Assembly: GCA_913009765.1 (NCBI GenBank)
Contig: CAJVYT010000299.1
Coordinates: 1 to 5,514 of the forward strand
Source: an uncultured candidate division Zixibacteria bacterium
GTDB taxonomy: Bacteria; Zixibacteria; MSB-5A5; GN15; FEB-12
Direction of reading: 5' to 3'
DNA: 5,514 nt
Positions 1-5,393 of the stretch are shown here, piece after piece. The notes beneath the pieces are model-generated. The model saw nothing but the letters and a program-made list of their open reading frames with translations, was not told where the DNA came from and searched no databases. A program made the translations under genes and the position numbers. Position 1 is the first letter of the stretch. Each line of letters opens with the position of its first letter.

Positions 1-2
1 GA

Positions 3-482
3 ACTCCTACTTCTGGCACAGAACCATTAGCGGTCAGTTTCACCGACCTTTCAACAAATGCTCCAACAGCTTGGACTTGGGATTTTGGTGATGGTGGAAC
101 TTCCACATTACAGAACCCTTCATATACCTATAATACCGCAGGTACATATACCGTAGCATTAACCGCAACTAATGCGTATGGTTCTGATACAAAAACTGTA
201 GTTGGATATATTACAGTTACTGCTCCGGCAACTAATCCTCCGGTAGCTGACTTTAGCGGCACACCTACATCCGGTGATTATCCGCTCGCTGTCAGTTTTA
301 CTGATCTTTCAACTGAAAATCCTACATCTTGGGCTTGGGATTTTGGTGATGGTGGAACTTCTACATTGCAGAACCCGTCATATACATACAATGCTGCAGG
401 TACCTATACCGTTGCTTTAACAGCAACTAATGCGTATGGTTCCGATACTAAAACTTCAGTAGGTTATATTACAGTAACAGAA
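3..482 (+). repeat. Tandem DNA repeat encoding two PKD domains, 258-bp period
   Basis: The coding sequence from base 3 is repeated in frame from base 261, an 86-codon period. For example, GATTTTGGTGATGGTGGAAC starts at 81 and again at 339, and AACTAATGCGTATGGTTC occurs in both copies. The second copy fades after about 482, where the next domain begins. Most differences are in third codon positions, with a few substitutions such as N/A in TYN(T/A)AG. This points to a fairly recent internal duplication, or homogenisation, of the PKD module. Further copies may lie upstream. Confidence 0.85.
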
Positions 483-1112
483 CCACCTGCTGCCGGTACT
501 ATGTATGTGCAGAATATTGCTGTAACACGTGCAACCCAAGGTATTAATTCTACCGGTTATTGTACTGTTACTATTTATGACAATGCTGCTCAACCTTTGG
601 CAAATGCTACTGTCAGCGTTATCTATGACGGTCCATCATCAGGTTCTACTTCAGGAGTAACCGGAGCAGATGGAACAGTTACTTTTGTAACAGCCAGAAT
701 TAGAAGAGTTGTTGGCGAATGGTGTTTTGAAGTTACCAATGTAACTCATGCAACAAACATTTATGATGCAGCTTCAAATGTTATGACTAAGGCTTGCGAA
801 AGCGGTGTTGTATTCAGTGATGGAGATGAAGTTGAGTTTGCACTTCCGGGTACATTTGGATTAAATCAAAACTATCCGAATCCGTTTAACCCAACAACTG
901 AAATTTCATTTACATTACCACAGACTTCAATAATTACTGTTGAAGTATTTAATATCAATGGTCAAAAAGTGGACGTTTTAGCTTCCGGTTCATTTACTGC
1001 CGGAACTCATGTAGTCACTTGGGATGCCTCATCTAAACCTTCAGGTGTATATTTCTACCGCTTAACAGCAGGTGAAAATGTATTCACCAAAAAAATGGTA
1101 TTGATGAAATAA
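3..1112 (+). CDS. C-terminal part of a secreted PKD-repeat protein with a T9SS sorting domain (5' end outside window)
   Basis: The reading frame is open from base 3 to the TAA at 1110-1112 (369 residues), and the true start lies upstream of the window. Residues 1-78 are a PKD domain lacking only its first strand, and residues 80-160 are a second complete PKD domain. Both carry the hallmark WDFGDGG and end in YITVT. Residues 167-275 (starting MYVQNIAVTRATQG) form another predicted beta-sandwich, a Big/Ig-like module with the pattern YDNAAQPLANATVSV and GADGTVTF. Residues 285-369 are a type IX secretion C-terminal sorting domain: FGLNQNYPNPFNPTTEIS, then VEVFNINGQKV, WDASSKPSGVYFYRL and a basic end KKMVLMK. 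In this family the tail directs export across the outer membrane and is usually removed on surface attachment or release. PKD modules generally serve as spacers or in binding. The catalytic or adhesive part, if any, is upstream, so the function is unknown. Confidence in the domain calls is high. Confidence 0.93.
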   Translation, partial: TPTSGTEPLAVSFTDLSTNAPTAWTWDFGDGGTSTLQNPSYTYNTAGTYTVALTATNAYGSDTKTVVGYITVTAPATNPPVADFSGTPTSGDYPLAVSFTDLSTENPTSWAWDFGDGGTSTLQNPSYTYNAAGTYTVALTATNAYGSDTKTSVGYITVTEPPAAGTMYVQNIAVTRATQGINSTGYCTVTIYDNAAQPLANATVSVIYDGPSSGSTSGVTGADGTVTFVTARIRRVVGEWCFEVTNVTHATNIYDAASNVMTKACESGVVFSDGDEVEFALPGTFGLNQNYPNPFNPTTEISFTLPQTSIITVEVFNINGQKVDVLASGSFTAGTHVVTWDASSKPSGVYFYRLTAGENVFTKKMVLMK

Positions 1113-1134
1113 GATATTTTTGAATTAGTGCCTC

Positions 1135-1167
1135 AAAGACCGGTAAAATCTCTTGCCGGTCTTTTTT
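1135..1167 (+). terminator. Intrinsic terminator of the PKD/T9SS gene
   Basis: The stem AAAGACCGG (1135-1143) pairs perfectly with CCGGTCTTT (1156-1164) over a 12-nt loop that can close by one further U-G pair. A run of six T follows (1162-1167). It starts 22 nt after the stop codon, the expected place for rho-independent termination of the gene. The A-rich left side could also allow weaker termination in the other direction. Confidence 0.85.
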
Positions 1168-1173
1168 CTCAAT

Positions 1174-1202
1174 GGTCGGTAATATATTGCCGACCTCTTT
1201 TT
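1174..1202 (+). terminator. Second, tandem intrinsic terminator
   Basis: GGTCGG (1174-1179) pairs with CCGACC (1190-1195) around an AT-rich loop, followed by TCTTTTT. Its core (GTCGGTAATATATTGCCGAC) resembles that of the first terminator (ACCGGTAAAATCTCTTGCCGG), so the two may be diverged copies. It would act as a backup stop before the promoter that follows at 1233. Confidence 0.65.
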
Positions 1203-1232
1203 ATGTTTATTATGAGATTGTGAAAAAAAGTA

Positions 1233-1263
1233 CTTGACTTATTTTTTTGTTAGTATACATTCG
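1233..1263 (+). promoter_or_regulatory. Candidate promoter for the leader RNA and lost plus-strand gene
   Basis: CTTG (1233-1236) and TACATTCG (1256-1263) are 19 nt apart. This matches the Bacteroidetes-type TTTG / TAnnTTTG pattern with one mismatch in each box. The same bases also read as a sigma-70-like TTGACT (1234-1239) with TACATT 16 nt downstream. The spacer is T-rich. The site sits right after two terminators and before a structured leader, which supports it. The expected transcription start is near 1270. This is inference from pattern and position. Confidence 0.5.
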
Positions 1264-1306
1264 GCTTTGAATTTGAAAGTAAACGAGATAAAAAATATAT
1301 AGAATT

Positions 1307-1393
1307 ATGATAAATTTCGATTTAACAGTCACAATTAGCCTTCTGTCAGACACAGGATATCTTGTATCTTTTAGAGGAAGAAAAACCACATAA
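1307..1393 (+). CDS. Possible 28-codon leader peptide
   Basis: An ATG at 1307 opens a 28-residue frame (MINFDLTVTISLLSDTGYL..., ending RGRKTT) that stops at 1391-1393. The stop codon forms the first bases of the GGG/CCC hairpin just before the terminator, which is the geometry expected of a leader peptide whose translation controls folding. Against this, there is no Shine-Dalgarno sequence upstream (only an A/T-rich stretch). There is also no run of one amino acid, and an ORF this short can easily occur by chance. It is listed because of its position only. Confidence 0.2.
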   Translation: MINFDLTVTISLLSDTGYLVSFRGRKTT

Positions 1394-1420
1394 CAGGGAT
1401 TAGCCCGTTTATAATATATA

Positions 1421-1452
1421 AACCCTGAGATTTGGTTCTCAGGGTTTTTTTT
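1421..1452 (+). terminator. Strong intrinsic terminator between leader and start codon
   Basis: AACCCTGAGA (1421-1430) pairs perfectly with TCTCAGGGTT (1437-1446) over the loop TTTGGT, and eight T residues (1445-1452) follow. It is the best terminator in the window. It lies 33 nt upstream of an ATG with a good ribosome binding site and in the same direction, so it either ends a small RNA or conditionally stops transcription before that gene. Its left arm takes part in an alternative pairing with upstream bases. Confidence 0.9.
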
Positions 1453-1461
1453 ATTAATTTT

Positions 1462-1689
1462 TTAAAAAGAATAAGGAGAAAAAACATGAACAAATTTTAA
1501 TGCTACTTCTAAATTTACTACTTTTTCATACAATGATGGATACAAAGTTGGATAGAATGACGATACAGTACCAGATTGAAACCCTCCATGCCCTGGGTCT
1601 ACATACACATCTATAGCAGAATATATATTGGATATACATATTAATAGTATAGCTAAACTAGTAACAATGATTTTATTAATAGTACTCAT
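1462..1689 (-). pseudogene. Truncated N-acetylmuramoyl-L-alanine amidase (Amidase_3), N-terminal fragment
   Basis: Enzymes of this family cut the amide bond between N-acetylmuramic acid and L-alanine in peptidoglycan, using zinc. The chosen start (1689) shares ATGA with the stop of the upstream propeller gene and leaves a clean signal peptide (residues 1-25, ending NIYSA). IDVYVDPGHGG (26-36) carries the first zinc ligand, H34. YEKVVNLEVALK (54-65) carries the glutamate (E55) that aligns with the second zinc ligand. Homology ends at about residue 66. The last residues, VHVFSPYSF, are the reverse of the plus-strand start-codon and ribosome-binding region. The third zinc-binding histidine and the catalytic glutamate are missing, and a complete domain needs roughly 170 residues or more, so this 75-residue product cannot be an active amidase. 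An upstream ATG at 1737 would add 16 residues inside the propeller gene and spoil the signal peptide. Confidence 0.8.
1473..1500 (+). pseudogene. Ribosome binding site and first four codons of a lost plus-strand gene
   Basis: AAGGAG (1473-1478) stands 7 nt before ATG at 1486, ideal spacing, after an A-rich stretch typical of a translated gene. The frame reads only M-N-K-F and stops at TAA (1498-1500). From about 1492 onward the bases belong to the opposite-strand amidase, so the body of this gene is absent. The MNKF start would suit many proteins, including exported ones, and the product cannot be identified. A genuine four-residue peptide is possible but less likely than truncation. Confidence 0.55.
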
Positions 1690-2714
1690 TGTCCAACTCC
1701 AGTACGATAAATAATAAAGAGTTTTCCTTTTGAGCAATAAGCAATCATCTTACCTTGTGGATGATAAATAGGTGTACTTCCTGTTTGATGACCTGTTAAA
1801 TCTTCAAGAAGTACTGCCTCATTAGTCTGAAAATTAAAAATTCCAATTCTTTCTATCAAAACAGTATGACCATCATCACAGGATTGCTCGAATATAATTT
1901 CAGGGTAGATTGGATTAAATGAATAGTACAAATAACTACAACCAATTACAGTATCTAGTATGTTTGTTTGGAAATATGGATCAAAGTCATTAATTGATGA
2001 ATCTGTTAAGTTAATTATATAATGTGTTGTTAAAAGTAATTCTCCGTTTTGACTTTTTACAACTGACGCCCCTTTCCATCCTGGTTTATCAGCTAAATAA
2101 GTAGAGTCTTTTGTATCAATATCAAATTCATAAATAATTTCTGACCTAATTCCGTGTAAAATTGTATTGTTAGATACTGATTTATTCAAAGAGCCTGTAA
2201 CAATAACTTGGGAAATATTATTATGTGTTGAATTATTCCCTGTGCTATTTTCAATTTCGTAATAAACATTACCTTCTTGTGTCAATAAAGGACCTCTAAA
2301 AGATTCAAAACCTGCAATCTTGCTTGATTTTCCCGCTTGATAAATATAAGAAGAAATTAAACTATCTTGATGTGTATTAATATCAACTGTTATCAATTTG
2401 TTTGTACTTGTTGGACCATCATTCTTTTTTATATGAAGTACTAATTTATCATTATCAAGCCACTCATATCGATGTGGAAACAATTCTAATTCTTTAACAA
2501 AAGTTGTGTTGCCAAGTGTGTCAGAAATATATAATTGTTTACCTTTAAAATATGAAAGTTTCAGACCATCAGGCGACCACTTGATAGGACCTAACATCGG
2601 TCCTCCAACAGCACTATCTACTTCAATAACTTGAGTAACTTTAAAACTTGTTGCGTATGAACTTCCACACAGCAATAAAATTGCTAAAATTGTTATAATA
2701 ATTGATTTTTTCAT
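1686..2714 (-). CDS. Exported beta-propeller-like (PD40/TolB-type) protein of unknown function
   Basis: The 342-residue protein starts at the ATG ending at 2714, which has a strong AGGAGGA site 6 nt upstream (2721-2727). A possible start 14 codons earlier lacks this and would bury the signal peptide. Residues 1-21 (MKK, then IIITILAILLL, then SSYA) form a signal peptide. C16 follows LLL and does not make a proper lipobox, so a soluble exported protein is likelier than a lipoprotein. Residues 44-66 (IKWSPDGLKLSYFKGKQLYI) are a PD40/WD40-like beta-propeller repeat, and residues 315-337 (PIYHPQGKMIAYCSKGKLFI) are a weaker one. Strand-rich segments between them (82-95, 142-153, 266-279) fit further degenerate blades. 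No catalytic motif is visible. It overlaps a peptidoglycan amidase gene by ATGA, implying translational coupling and a possible cell-envelope role. The gene is clearly more AT-rich than ettA, which may mean horizontal acquisition. Confidence 0.8.
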   Translation of the reverse strand: MKKSIIITILAILLLCGSSYATSFKVTQVIEVDSAVGGPMLGPIKWSPDGLKLSYFKGKQLYISDTLGNTTFVKELELFPHRYEWLDNDKLVLHIKKNDGPTSTNKLITVDINTHQDSLISSYIYQAGKSSKIAGFESFRGPLLTQEGNVYYEIENSTGNNSTHNNISQVIVTGSLNKSVSNNTILHGIRSEIIYEFDIDTKDSTYLADKPGWKGASVVKSQNGELLLTTHYIINLTDSSINDFDPYFQTNILDTVIGCSYLYYSFNPIYPEIIFEQSCDDGHTVLIERIGIFNFQTNEAVLLEDLTGHQTGSTPIYHPQGKMIAYCSKGKLFIIYRTGVGQ

Positions 2715-3046
2715 TATAAATCCTCCTATTAATATTTGTCTACAATATAATATCATATTACTGCTTATGATACCCGAAAAATCTCATTTTCTTCCAAATT
2801 ATTTTGGTCGCTTTATTTTACAAAAAGCTTTAAGTTCAACCTATGGATATCGCATCATAAAGTATCCTCCTGCATATGCTTAAATCCCCTATAGCATAAT
2901 TCTAAATCAATTGCGACAACGATATGATAGTTAATCTAAAGACGCAAAACAATTAGTTTTGTAGAATGATTTGTATATTATTTTTAATAAAATGTTTCTA
3001 TTCAGGATTCTGTGTCATAATGCATAATGAAACCCGATACCCGGTT
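2715..3046. other. Intergenic region between ettA and the propeller gene, no gene seen
   Basis: No supported coding sequence lies here. It holds the AGGAGGA ribosome binding site (2721-2727) and the possible operon promoter (2794-2824). There are two modest hairpins: TATGCT/AGCATA (2875-2880 with 2893-2898) and CAAAAC/GTTTTG (2945-2950 with 2956-2961). CATAATG occurs twice in tandem at 3016-3029. No strong terminator was found after ettA, so either termination is rho-dependent or ettA transcripts may run into the propeller operon. Confidence 0.6.
2794..2824 (-). promoter_or_regulatory. Possible promoter of the propeller-amidase operon
   Basis: On the minus strand TTTG (2824-2821) is followed after exactly 19 nt by TAATTTGG (2801-2794). 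This is close to the Bacteroidetes TTTG / TAnnTTTG pattern, with one base short in the second box. It would give a 5' untranslated region of roughly 70 nt before the start at 2714. No convincing sigma-70 pair was found nearer the gene. In such AT-rich DNA this could be chance. Confidence 0.3.
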
Positions 3047-4726
3047 TTAACTCTTCACTAATTTCCGATAACGGTTACGGCGGTTTTCAAACAAAGCTGT
3101 ACCATGTTCTTTTCTTCGCCATGCTTCGTAATCATCATAGTTCCCTTCAAACCAATGAACCTTTGCATCACCTTCAAATACCAACAGATGTGTACAAATT
3201 CGGTTTAAGAAAAACCGATCATGAGAAATCACTAATATACAACCTGAAAATTCCAATATCGCTTCTTCAAGCATCCGAAGAGTGTTAACATCGAGGTCAT
3301 TGGTCGGTTCATCTAAAAGTAAAACATTACCGCCCTGTTTTAAAACTTTGGCAAGATGTACCCGATTGCGTTCACCACCGGAAAGTTCATTTGCTTTTTT
3401 CTGTTGGTCGGCACCTTTGAATCCGAATCGGGAAAGATACTGACGGATAGGTATTTTTCTATCGCCAAAATCTATTTCTTCAAGTCCTTCGCCAACTTCC
3501 TGAATAAGTGAGTGAGTGTCTTCAATTGTAGAACGTTCTTGGTCGACAAATGCAACTTTGACAGTTTGTCCTAAAGTAACTTCACCGGAGTCAGGCTTTT
3601 CTAACCCGGTTATCATTTTGAAAAGTGTTGTTTTACCTGTTCCGTTTGGTCCGACAACGCCGACAATTGCCGAACGGGGGAGTTTGAAATCAAGATTTTC
3701 TATTAGGGTGTTGCCGTCAAATCCTTTGGTTACATTTGCAAACTCTAATACTTGTGAACCAAGTTCAGGACCGCGAACAATTTCTATCGCATTTCGGTTG
3801 CCGTCGATTTTTGATTTCTCTTTTGCTATCAGTTTTTCATAATCAGCTATTCTGTTTCGGGCGAGTTCCTGACGGTCGTTGTTGCTCATTTTTATCCATG
3901 AAAGTTCATGTTGCAAAGCTTTTGTGCGATGTGAATCACCTTTTTGAGCAGCAGCAAGTTTTTCAAGTTTTTGCTGAATCCACGAGGTATAGTTGCCTTC
4001 ATACGGAATACCTTCGCCGCCTTCAAGTTCTAATATCCACTTGGTAATATTGTCAAGGAAATATCTGTCATGTGTCACAACTATAACAGTTCCGGGGTAT
4101 TCACGCAGTTGAATTTCAAGCCAGTCGATTGTTTCAGCATCCAAATGGTTGGTTGGTTCATCAAGCAGGAGTAAATCAGGTTTTTCAAGAAGAGCTTTAC
4201 AAAGAGCTACTCTGCGTTTTTCACCGCCTGATAATGTGCCGACAATTCGGTCGTCATCAGGAAGCACCATAGCATCGGATGCGTGGTTTATTTTTTGGTC
4301 TAAATTCCAGGCATCGGCAGTGTCGAGCTGGTCTTGTAAAACAGCCATGCGGTCCATCGCTTTTTGCATCTCATCATCAGACATCTGCTCCGCCATTGAT
4401 GCCGTCACTTTGTCGTAATCTGCAAGCATTTGGTTGATTTTGACAAATGCAGATTCAATTGTTGCCCGAACAGTTTTGGTGTCATCCAAAAGAGGTTCCT
4501 GCAGTACAATTCCCGATTCATTCCCCTGAGTAATTTCTGCCTGTCCGGTAAATTCTTCATCGAGTCCAGCCATAATTTTGAGAACGGTCGATTTACCGGA
4601 ACCGTTTTCACCGACAATACCAATTTTGGCACCGGGGAAAAAACAGAGATTGATGTTTTTGAGTATTTGTTTCTGACCATAATGCTTGTCGAGACCAAGC
4701 ATGGTATAAATATATTGTTCAGCCAT
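3047..4726 (-). CDS. ettA: Energy-dependent translational throttle protein EttA (ABC-F ATPase)
   Basis: EttA is a cytosolic ABC-F protein. In E. coli it binds the ribosomal E site and gates the first elongation steps according to ATP/ADP levels. The 559-residue product follows E. coli EttA from end to end, from YTM...ILKNINLCFFPGAKIG at the start to EGNYDDYEAW and a basic YRK tail. ABC domain 1 has Walker A GENGSGKST (39-47), Q76 in the Q-loop, signature LSGGE (165-169), Walker B LLLLDEPTNHLD (185-196, catalytic E190) and the H219 switch. The insertion at about 96-136 is the ribosome-contacting arm. Residues 240-320 are the linker between the ABC domains, containing WIKMSNNDRQELARNRIADY. ABC domain 2 has Walker A GPNGTGKTT (359-367), LSGGE (448-452), LLLDEPTNDLD (469-479, E473) and H502. 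All catalytic residues are present. The start has no Shine-Dalgarno sequence, only an A/T-rich leader. The gene is intact and probably monocistronic. Confidence 0.97.
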   Translation of the reverse strand: MAEQYIYTMLGLDKHYGQKQILKNINLCFFPGAKIGIVGENGSGKSTVLKIMAGLDEEFTGQAEITQGNESGIVLQEPLLDDTKTVRATIESAFVKINQMLADYDKVTASMAEQMSDDEMQKAMDRMAVLQDQLDTADAWNLDQKINHASDAMVLPDDDRIVGTLSGGEKRRVALCKALLEKPDLLLLDEPTNHLDAETIDWLEIQLREYPGTVIVVTHDRYFLDNITKWILELEGGEGIPYEGNYTSWIQQKLEKLAAAQKGDSHRTKALQHELSWIKMSNNDRQELARNRIADYEKLIAKEKSKIDGNRNAIEIVRGPELGSQVLEFANVTKGFDGNTLIENLDFKLPRSAIVGVVGPNGTGKTTLFKMITGLEKPDSGEVTLGQTVKVAFVDQERSTIEDTHSLIQEVGEGLEEIDFGDRKIPIRQYLSRFGFKGADQQKKANELSGGERNRVHLAKVLKQGGNVLLLDEPTNDLDVNTLRMLEEAILEFSGCILVISHDRFFLNRICTHLLVFEGDAKVHWFEGNYDDYEAWRRKEHGTALFENRRNRYRKLVKS

Positions 4727-4818
4727 TTTAAATCCATTTTTTTAAAGTTATTTTTCCTGATAGAAAAAGGAAAAAAAGAGAGGTGAAGTCAAGCGGAATA
4801 TGACGAGAAATTAAGTAG

Positions 4819-4841
4819 GTCGAAACCCCCGTGGTTTCGAC
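4819..4841. repeat. REP-like palindrome GTCGAAACC / GGTTTCGAC
   Basis: GTCGAAACC (4819-4827) and GGTTTCGAC (4833-4841) are perfect inverted copies separated by CCCGT. No T-run follows on either strand, so it is not a standard terminator. It lies about 95 bp upstream of the ettA start. It resembles a short dispersed palindrome, though the window has only one copy. Confidence 0.6.
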
Positions 4842-4878
4842 AAAGTTATATTATTTCATCCCAGTCTTTTGAACTCTT

Positions 4879-4897
4879 TTCCGTGCTTGACACGGAA
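4879..4897. repeat. REP-like palindrome TTCCGTG-CTTGA-CACGGAA
   Basis: The 7-bp arms TTCCGTG and CACGGAA flank CTTGA, followed by TCCAGAA. The layout (arm, CTTGA, arm, then TCCAG) matches a well-known type of dispersed intergenic palindrome seen in many bacterial genomes. Family membership is by recollection of the pattern, not by a search. Confidence 0.6.
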
Positions 4898-4938
4898 TCC
4901 AGAACGGGAACATAACTATTAACATTTAGATTCATGTT

Positions 4939-4979
4939 GTGTTAGGTGCTTTCATGCTAAAGCATGATACACCTGACAC
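4939..4979. repeat. Long two-tier hairpin (10 bp + 6 bp)
   Basis: GTGTTAGGTG (4939-4948) pairs with CACCTGACAC (4970-4979), with one U-G pair. Inside, TCATGC (4952-4957) pairs with GCATGA (4962-4967) around TAAA. The two stems are separated by a small internal loop (CTT/TA). There is no T-tract. The wobble pair suggests that the structure is kept at the RNA or single-strand DNA level. Confidence 0.6.
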
Positions 4980-4990
4980 TTTGTAGATTG

Positions 4991-5036
4991 GTCAGTTCAT
5001 TCGCCAAGGCGAACTTTCAGCAAATCAGGAACTGAC
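4991..5036. repeat. Nested hairpin GTCAGTTC...GAACTGAC enclosing TTCGC/GCGAA
   Basis: The outer arms GTCAGTTC (4991-4998) and GAACTGAC (5029-5036) are perfect inverted copies. Within them TTCGC (5000-5004) pairs with GCGAA (5009-5013) around CAAG, leaving an asymmetric 15-nt stretch on the right. It begins 11 nt after the preceding hairpin, so the two may form one repeat unit. Confidence 0.55.
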
Positions 5037-5082
5037 AGAACAATTTGAAAAAATAGTGCGGGCATATAATAATTAAGTGGGC

Positions 5083-5102
5083 GGCAGACGCCCTCGTCTG
5101 CC
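5083..5102. repeat. GC-rich REP-like palindrome GGCAGACG / CGTCTGCC
   Basis: GGCAGACG (5083-5090) and CGTCTGCC (5095-5102) flank CCCT, within a stretch beginning GTGGGC and ending CCCCTTT. It is a GC-rich island in AT-rich surroundings, as is usual for dispersed repetitive palindromes. Reading towards plus there is only CCTTT, so termination is doubtful. Confidence 0.6.
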
Positions 5103-5242
5103 CCTTTAAACATTGTCAATAACCCTACAAACTCTCCACTGATTCACATCACATCCCTTTCAATGAATAACATAATCATGAAAGAGAAATTAGCGTGTAC
5201 AATCCCCAATCAAGTTGAGAATGGTGTCGAAGAATATTCACG

Positions 5243-5265
5243 AAAATGGCTTTAAGCCATTTTTT
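5243..5265 (+). terminator. Terminator-like hairpin AAAATGGCT / AGCCATTTT
   Basis: AAAATGGCT (5243-5251) pairs with AGCCATTTT (5255-5263) around TTA, and the T-run continues to 5265. The A-run on the left makes it potentially bidirectional. No gene ends nearby on either strand, so it may be a leftover from a lost gene or another palindromic repeat. A third copy of the arm, AAAGCCATTT, follows at 5271-5280. Confidence 0.45.
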
Positions 5266-5363
5266 AGGGCAAAGCCATTTCGTTATAACTCTCTGTGGTG
5301 AAATTGTTTATCTTGAAAATAATAAGAAAAATAAGGTTTTTAGGTTCCCTTTATATGCGAAAC

Positions 5364-5393
5364 GAACCCATTTGAAAACAACAATGTTGGTTC
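5364..5393. repeat. Imperfect hairpin GAACC...GGTTC
   Basis: GAACC (5364-5368) pairs with GGTTC (5389-5393). After a two-base bulge, CATT (5369-5372) can pair with AATG (5383-5386). The structure directly abuts the CCCATA arm of the next palindrome. Support is modest. Confidence 0.3.

Larger units (their letters stand above)
1270..1485 (+). promoter_or_regulatory. Structured 5' leader, candidate attenuator or riboswitch
   Basis: Between the promoter and a start codon at 1486 lies a leader of about 215 nt interrupted by a strong intrinsic terminator. Upstream of the terminator are several possible stems: TTCTGT/ACAGGA (1341-1346 with 1352-1357), AAC-A-GGG/CCC-GTT (1392-1398 with 1404-1409), and GTTTATA/TATAAAC (1407-1413 with 1417-1423). 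The last overlaps both the preceding stem and the left arm of the terminator. CAGG (1394-1397) can also pair with CCTG (1424-1427) and stack on GTTTATA/TATAAAC, which would block the terminator. Such mutually exclusive folds are typical of attenuators and riboswitches. I do not recognise a known riboswitch consensus. Alternatives are a free-standing small RNA of about 180 nt or a plain leader with a chance alternative fold. Confidence 0.45.

Noticed and set aside
1693..1737. Upstream ATG (1737) as the start of the amidase fragment
   Set aside because: It would place 16 residues rich in aromatic and basic residues before the signal peptide and overlap the propeller gene by about 50 bp. The ATGA overlap at 1686-1689 is the normal coupled start.
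2910..2918. ATTGCGACA, shared with the end of the 98-bp element at 5486-5494
   Set aside because: A single 9-base match with unrelated flanks is expected by chance at a fair rate in this length, and there is no partner inverted copy.
3030..3047. AAACC/GGTTT hairpin at the 3' end of ettA as a terminator
   Set aside because: The stem is only 5 bp with a C-C mismatch, overlaps the stop codon, and is followed on the minus strand by TTTCATTATG rather than a T-run.
3516..4786. Open frames antisense to or out of frame with ettA
   Set aside because: They are shadows of the conserved ettA coding sequence and show no domain features.
4819..5265. CRISPR array
   Set aside because: The palindromes differ from each other in sequence and spacing. 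There is no repeated unit with regular spacers and no cas gene.
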